DNA of 64,000 nucleotides from Nosema muscidifuracis (taxonomy: Eukaryota > Microsporidia > Nosematidae). The DNA lies in NCBI GenBank assembly GCA_028335825.1, contig JAIOKI010000024.1, positions 1 to 64,000 on the forward strand, given 5' to 3'. The notes under the pieces are model-generated. The model saw only the letters and a program-made list of their open reading frames with translations. It made no database searches and was not told where the DNA came from. Shown piece by piece: positions 59,911 to 64,000 of this stretch (position 1 is the stretch's first letter; every line of letters starts with the position of its first letter). The position numbers were made by a program, and so were the translations under genes.

Positions 59911-60552
59911 TCCCTCTTTTTTGAATCATAATATATACTTTTTACAAAATAAAATTTATTTTAATTAATTTTGAATAATTTTTATTTAGTTTTGAAATTC
60001 TATATTGATTATAATTTTTTAATATATCATAAAATCTTTCTAATAAATTTCTTATTATAAATATAAACTAATAAAATATTTTTTATATTTATTTAGTAAC
60101 ATTCATTTAGAATATTTTAATTAAATATTAAGTCAATTTTTATTGTCTAATTTTATGATATATTTTATAATAAATTATTATTATTTTAATTGTTCATTCA
60201 TTTATTTTACTCTTAATAAAAGATTAACAATATTTGATATATTAAAAATTAATATTTACTAATACACCAATAATAAATTATTATTATTTTAATTGTTCAT
60301 CCAGAGAAGATATTTGTCTATAATCCTAAGCTTAATATGACCCTTGTAAACTTAGTCTAAAATATTGTTATCAAAATAGATAAACATAATAAGAAAAATA
60401 TTGTGGAATGTAAGCTTATATAAATAATTAAATAAACTTTTATTTTATAAAATTAAATATTTAACATTTCCTGAATTTAAACAAATAAAATAATTTCTTT
60501 GTAAATTTGTTCGTTAGATTAAATATTTAAATAAAAATATTCTAAAAAACAA
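59911..60552. other. Divergent upstream region
   Basis: Spacer between divergent genes. A short stretch with ATAATAAATTATTATTATTTTAATTG is present twice (near 60165 and 60270) as a direct repeat. No other feature recognised. Confidence 0.45.
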
Positions 60553-61398
60553 ATGCAAAGTAAGAAGCCAATGTTTAAAAGAAGAACAGCACGAAGCAAG
60601 ACTATCGTGATTAACTTTACTCAGAAAGATAAAGTTAATGAAAATACAAGTATAAAGGATACTAAAGAAGATAACAACCTCCTGTCTCATAAAAATATTG
60701 ACTTAATTGAGACAAAGGTTAATCTTCAAAAAGAAAATACTAAGATTGATAAGAAAGTATCATTTCATATACAGAATAATGAAATGATAAGAAATTGTGA
60801 TAGATCTGAGAATATTTCAGATAATAAGAAAGATAAAATAGAAATGATAAGAGATTATTGTGAAGTACAATTATGTATCCTAAAAGATAAAATATCAAGG
60901 AGAGAAAAAGATCTCGAATCTAGATTGGGATTTAATAATACATTAAAAAGTAGGAATACTGATGAAGAACTTCTTGTTAGTAAATTAGATAAAACTAAAA
61001 TTTCTAATGTAAAAGAGAAGGTCAAGTTTTTTGAAATGATTTTTAAGACAAAGAAAAATGTAAATAAAAAAAAGTCTAATTTAATAAAAGAAACTATCAA
61101 AGATAATATTTATAGGGTAGAGGAATGTAATAAAAAGTCTCAATTGGTGAATGAAAGTATCAAAGATGATATTTATATGGTAGAGAAATGTATTGATAAG
61201 TCTAAATTGGTGAATGAAACTATCAAAGATAATATTTATATGGTAGAGGAATGTAAGGAAAAGTCTCAATTGGTGAATGATTATAAAAATAATATAAACA
61301 CTCTTTATTTCACTAAAGAAAATGATAAAATAATATTAGAATCAAAGAATAGATCTTTTAATTTCGCTATGCTAATTAAAAAATGGGAAAATAAATAA
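60553..61398 (+). CDS. Lysine-rich repeat protein, function unknown
   Basis: This 281-residue protein begins with a basic segment (KKPMFKRRTARSKT) that could act as a nuclear targeting signal. There is no signal peptide and no membrane span. The middle is charged and helical. Near the C-terminal end a 21-residue unit occurs three times (ETIKDNIYRVEECNKKSQ, ESIKDDIYMVEKC, ETIKDNIYMVEEC) plus the start of a fourth, each with one cysteine at the same place. No C-run precedes the ATG. No family is recognised; intracellular, perhaps nuclear, is inference. Confidence 0.75.
   Translation: MQSKKPMFKRRTARSKTIVINFTQKDKVNENTSIKDTKEDNNLLSHKNIDLIETKVNLQKENTKIDKKVSFHIQNNEMIRNCDRSENISDNKKDKIEMIRDYCEVQLCILKDKISRREKDLESRLGFNNTLKSRNTDEELLVSKLDKTKISNVKEKVKFFEMIFKTKKNVNKKKSNLIKETIKDNIYRVEECNKKSQLVNESIKDDIYMVEKCIDKSKLVNETIKDNIYMVEECKEKSQLVNDYKNNINTLYFTKENDKIILESKNRSFNFAMLIKKWENK
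61081..61281 (+). repeat. 63-base coding tandem repeat
   Basis: Units start at 61081, 61144, 61207 and (partial) 61270, encoding a 21-residue helix-like motif with the core IKD(N/D)IY-x-VE-x-C. Nucleotide similarity is high, so the expansion is fairly recent. Confidence 0.85.
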
Positions 61399-62164
61399 AA
61401 TAAACAAATGTTAATAAAAAACAGTCTTTTATTAATTTTAGTTATTCAGAAATATTTTTATGATTATTTATTTTTTAATAAATTTAAATTAAAAAAAAAT
61501 GTTAGTATCAGAAAATTTAAATTCTTTAGTAATAATCTTAATATCAGTTAAAATTCTAAACTATATAAAGTTGATTATTTATAAGCATCAAAAAAAGATA
61601 TTTTTAAACATATGATAGAAAGAATATATTTTTAATGATATGAAACTATAATATGATAGAATATATTTTATATTATAAAATAACATATGATAGAAAAAGA
61701 TATTTTATCATTATAAAGTAACATAAGAAAGAAAGAAAATATTTTATCATAATAAAACTATATTATAGAATATATTTTATCATAATAAAACAATAATATG
61801 ATAGAATATATTTTATCATTATAAAATAACATAAGAAAGAAAATATTTAATTTAAATATATAAATAATATGATGAAATATCAAAACAATCTTTTTATTTC
61901 AATATTAAAATTTAATATTTTTATTTAAAATCATACTTCTATAATGTTATTAAATAATAATTATGTCATCACTATATCTTATTTTAAATATCTTTATGTT
62001 TAGAAGATTCACTCTTTAATAAAATATTATCAATGACGTAATAATTAATTTAATGATAAATATTTCTTATCAAAGAATAAAATATTCATTACAAATATTA
62101 TTATAGTTTTTAATTAAATTAAATTAATTTTTTTATATTTTTATTTAATTTTTAATTTACCCCA
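61399..62164. other. Intergenic stretch with a simple repeat cluster
   Basis: No gene. It holds the GATAGAATATATTTTATC repeat cluster (61610-61855). Confidence 0.5.
61610..61855. repeat. Degenerate repeat cluster with self-complementary units
   Basis: Variants of ATGATAGAATATATTTTATC followed by ATTATAAAATAACATA recur five or six times with changing spacing. The core GATA-(A/G)AATATATTTTATC is nearly its own reverse complement, so each unit could fold into a small hairpin. It lies between the lysine-rich gene and the membrane protein gene. Confidence 0.65.
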
Positions 62165-62995
62165 ATGGTATTGATACTTTCTCTATGGTTAGTTATTATT
62201 ATAGTTTCTATATTATCAATATATTGTACAGAATTTCTTTTTGATTGTTCAGTATACACCAATCATCAATTTATAGTTATAGGATTAGGAATATCTTTAT
62301 TTATTCATATTATAGTACAATTTAAGAAGAATACTGCTAACATTCTATGTTTTTTTACTAGTACACTTGTATTAATATTAATTTATTATTTATTAATTAA
62401 TAGACAACTAGTTTATAAATTCGTTGTAAATGAGTCTTTTAAGATTAAAAAACCAATTAATAATGAAATATTTGTTTATTATGTTATATCTACAACTAAA
62501 CAAGATCAAAAAGTTATTGATATAAAACAAGAAATTGATAAATTAATTTCTAGTACCAAATCTAATATAAAAAAAAGATCTAAAAATGAATGTGTAATGA
62601 TAGAACATGATTTTACAAATATTGAATTCAAAAATGTTATCGATTATAATTCTTTTTGTAAGTCAATAGATGAAATACATTTCTCTAAGTTTGGTAGTAA
62701 ATTATGCTTTGTATTAAAAGTACCATGTAGTTATATTAAAAATATAAAACAAATTAATATATCAGAAAATGAAAATAATTGTTCTAGTCCTAAAACTTCT
62801 CATATTCCATCACCACCACCTCCTCCTCCAAAGAATAATCAGAATGAAAATTATTTACCAAAGAATTATAACAATAGTAAAAAAAATAAAGAAGATAATC
62901 CTTTTGTAGATGATATAAAATTAACTTTTAGCAATGAACTTAAAAGTAAATTAGAAGAACGTAATAAAAGAAGAGATTTAATTATAAATAATTAA
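62165..62995 (+). CDS. Membrane protein with polyproline stretch, function unknown
   Basis: The 276-residue protein starts directly after CCCC (62160-62163). Three hydrophobic segments lie in the first 80 residues (about 1-20, 30-48 and 55-76). The rest is soluble and charged, with a compact region at about 95-200 and then a proline run (IPSPPPPPPK near residue 218). The C-terminal 35 residues contain NPFVDDIKLTF and a charged helix (ELKSKLEERNKRR). A polyproline run followed by a short helix recalls actin-regulating proteins, which bind profilin through polyproline, but no WH2 signature is clear. It converges on the MOZART1-like gene. Likely an organelle or plasma membrane protein with its tail in the cytosol. 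Confidence 0.76.
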   Translation: MVLILSLWLVIIIVSILSIYCTEFLFDCSVYTNHQFIVIGLGISLFIHIIVQFKKNTANILCFFTSTLVLILIYYLLINRQLVYKFVVNESFKIKKPINNEIFVYYVISTTKQDQKVIDIKQEIDKLISSTKSNIKKRSKNECVMIEHDFTNIEFKNVIDYNSFCKSIDEIHFSKFGSKLCFVLKVPCSYIKNIKQINISENENNCSSPKTSHIPSPPPPPPKNNQNENYLPKNYNNSKKNKEDNPFVDDIKLTFSNELKSKLEERNKRRDLIINN

Positions 62996-63088
62996 TTATA
63001 AATAGTTAATTAAATTATATATATTTTATATATTCTTTATTTATTTTTAATGTAGTTATAAATTATTGTATTTTCATTTATTATTATA

Positions 63089-63156
63089 TTTTCATTGGTT
63101 CTTTTTTTAATTAATTTATATATTTTCATTGGTTCTTTTTTTAATTAATTTATAAA
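63089..63156. repeat. 34-base tandem duplication
   Basis: TTTTCATTGGTTC followed by a T-run and AATTAATTTATA is repeated at a 34-base step (63089 and 63123). It sits at the 3' junction of two converging genes, and its second copy runs into the stop codon of the MOZART1-like gene. Confidence 0.75.
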
Positions 63157-63329
63157 TTATTATTATTACCTTCTATTTCTAAATTTATATAATTAATTAA
63201 ATTTACTAAATCATTTGGATTCATTCCTCCATCTAGCATCTTAGTCATACAATCTAAAATCTCTTCATCTACATAATCAATACCCATTTCTTTAGAGAAT
63301 TCTATAAACAAATTAATATTTTTATTCAT
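63150..63329 (-). CDS. MZT1: MOZART1-like gamma-tubulin complex subunit
   Basis: The 59-residue product is read from the ATG at 63329, one base after a CCCC run. The sequence has two short helices in the MOZART1 pattern: an N-terminal helix (FIEFSKEMGI), then EEILDCMTKMLDGGMNPNDL, then a final helix (VNLINYINLE). In known MOZART1 proteins the corresponding stretch is E-x-L-x-x-C-x-x-L-x-E-x-G-x-N-P-E-A-L-A-x-x-I. Family members are about 60-80 residues long, so the size fits. MOZART1 binds gamma-tubulin complex proteins and helps attach and activate microtubule nucleation at the spindle pole, which in microsporidia is an intranuclear plaque. The short C-terminal NNNN run is a local addition. 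The call rests on pattern and size and could be wrong. Confidence 0.68.
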   Translation of the reverse strand: MNKNINLFIEFSKEMGIDYVDEEILDCMTKMLDGGMNPNDLVNLINYINLEIEGNNNNL

Positions 63330-63330
63330 A

Positions 63331-63334
63331 GGGG
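63331..63334 (-). promoter_or_regulatory. Start-proximal CCCC motif of the MOZART1-like gene
   Basis: A CCCC run on the minus strand immediately before the ATG supports that this short frame is a real gene. Confidence 0.6.
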
Positions 63335-63358
63335 TTAAAAAATAAATAAATATTTTAT

Positions 63359-63488
63359 CAATTGAGAAATTACTTATTATTTAATATTTTAAAATTATTT
63401 GAATATTATAAAATTGACTATTTTCATTTGAGAAATTACTTTTTTTCTATATTCTTAAATTTCTTATTATTCAATTGAGAAATTACTT
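63359..63488. repeat. Three copies of CAATTGAGAAATTACTT in a divergent promoter region
   Basis: The 17-base motif is present at 63359-63375, at 63425-63441 (one difference in the first bases) and at 63472-63488, all in the same orientation, within the 263 bases between two divergent genes. A shared regulatory site is possible; a local duplication is the alternative. Confidence 0.6.
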
Positions 63489-63583
63489 GATTATTCAATT
63501 AATATTTTTAATTACATCCATTGATTTAAAATGTTTCAAATAATTTATATTTACGATCCAATAAATATTTTTTTTATTTTGTA

Positions 63584-63587
63584 CCCC
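63584..63587 (+). promoter_or_regulatory. Start-proximal CCCC motif of the PQ-loop gene
   Basis: CCCC five bases before the ATG at 63593 fixes the start of the gene that leaves the window. Confidence 0.6.
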
Positions 63588-63592
63588 AATTT

Positions 63593-64000
63593 ATGAAAGA
63601 TCTTGAATTTATGTATACAATTCTCTTTACATTCTCTCCCATCATAGGATTCATTCCTCAAATTTATACTAACCAGATAGTCTTTCCAGAATTTCTTTCT
63701 GCATTGACTATTATAGCTAATGTACTTAAGATATACCATTTTAAAACTAAATCCTTCTTCTCAGTTATTCCATTACAAGGATCATTTATTATTTTACTTC
63801 ATTCTTGTTTAATGTACTGTAACAAGTCTATTTATTCTACTACAGAAGAAAAAATAATGAAAAGACTTCGTATTAGTTCTAAACAACTCTTTGTAGTATA
63901 TATAGGTTTAATATCTCTTACAGTATATTTTATGGGTTTAGTTCTTAATACATATGAATTCTGTGGTCTTCTATCTTTAGTATTTGAAGTTAGTGTTAAT
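63593..64000 (+). CDS. PQ-loop membrane protein, ANY1/SLC66A2-like (partial)
   Basis: The first 136 residues are in the window and the frame is open to the right edge. An N-terminal membrane segment carries the PQ-loop signature (SPIIGFIPQIY), followed by a second span (EFLSALTIIANVLKIY). A polar loop and the IPLQGSFIILLHSCLMY span follow. After a basic linker (EEKIMKRLRISSKQ) the second half begins with two more spans. The order of PQ motif, a helix with A-N-x-L-K/R and then a Q-S/G span is that of the ANY1/SLC66A2 (PQLC1) branch, whose yeast member influences lipid asymmetry in Golgi and endosomal membranes. The second PQ motif would lie beyond the window. It is divergent from the MOZART1-like gene. 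Confidence 0.72.
   Translation, partial: MKDLEFMYTILFTFSPIIGFIPQIYTNQIVFPEFLSALTIIANVLKIYHFKTKSFFSVIPLQGSFIILLHSCLMYCNKSIYSTTEEKIMKRLRISSKQLFVVYIGLISLTVYFMGLVLNTYEFCGLLSLVFEVSVN

Noticed and set aside
63551-63739. Minus-strand open frame over the PQ-loop gene
   Set aside because: Shadow of a well-supported membrane protein with its own start motif on the plus strand.
1-64000. tRNA, rRNA and CRISPR features
   Set aside because: No T-loop consensus (GGTTCGAATCC-like), no rRNA core motif and no regularly spaced direct repeats with unique spacers were seen on either strand.

Overview
The window looks like a microsporidian chromosome segment, most plausibly Nosema/Vairimorpha-like. The DNA is extremely A+T-rich, every gene is a single exon, and coding regions are scattered in long non-coding stretches. 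Many start codons sit a few bases after a C-run (CCC/CCCC), the start-proximal motif known from microsporidia and strong in Nosema ceranae. The recognisable core genes (Sse1/Hsp110, Nsp1-type nucleoporin, MOZART1, PQ-loop protein) are short and divergent, as expected for this group. The genus is inference.

Layout. From 1 to about 51 kb the window is gene-poor. It holds lineage-specific genes and decayed mobile DNA: two remnants of a Mutator-like (MULE) transposase, at the left edge (minus strand) and near 25.7-26.1 kb (plus strand), one of which keeps the FHFGQAI hallmark; a non-LTR (LINE-type) reverse transcriptase remnant near 17.2-18.25 kb; and two weaker retroelement fragments near 10.7-11.1 and 50.9-51.2 kb. 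Embedded here are two gene families. Family A comprises secreted-looking proteins of 528-551 residues at 8.3, 22.3 and 47.1 kb, with a divergent possible member at 12.2 kb. Family B comprises cysteine-rich proteins with a C-terminal membrane segment at 28.2, 34.8, 37.4 and 40.1 kb, plus a decayed copy at 13.9-14.6 kb. Small secreted-looking proteins lie at 26.5, 44.0 and 49.2 kb.

From 51 to 64 kb genes are closely packed: Sse1/Hsp110 (minus), a secreted proline/asparagine-rich protein, the FG nucleoporin Nsp1, a secreted coiled-coil protein (minus), a lysine-rich repeat protein, a membrane protein with a polyproline run, a 59-residue MOZART1-like protein (minus) and the start of a PQ-loop membrane protein that runs off the right edge. 

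How it fits together. The right end looks like ordinary conserved microsporidian content (protein folding, nuclear pore, spindle-pole microtubule nucleation, membrane lipid handling). The left 51 kb looks like a fast-evolving accessory region in which expanding families of exported or surface proteins lie among dead transposons. No tRNA, rRNA or CRISPR was recognised.
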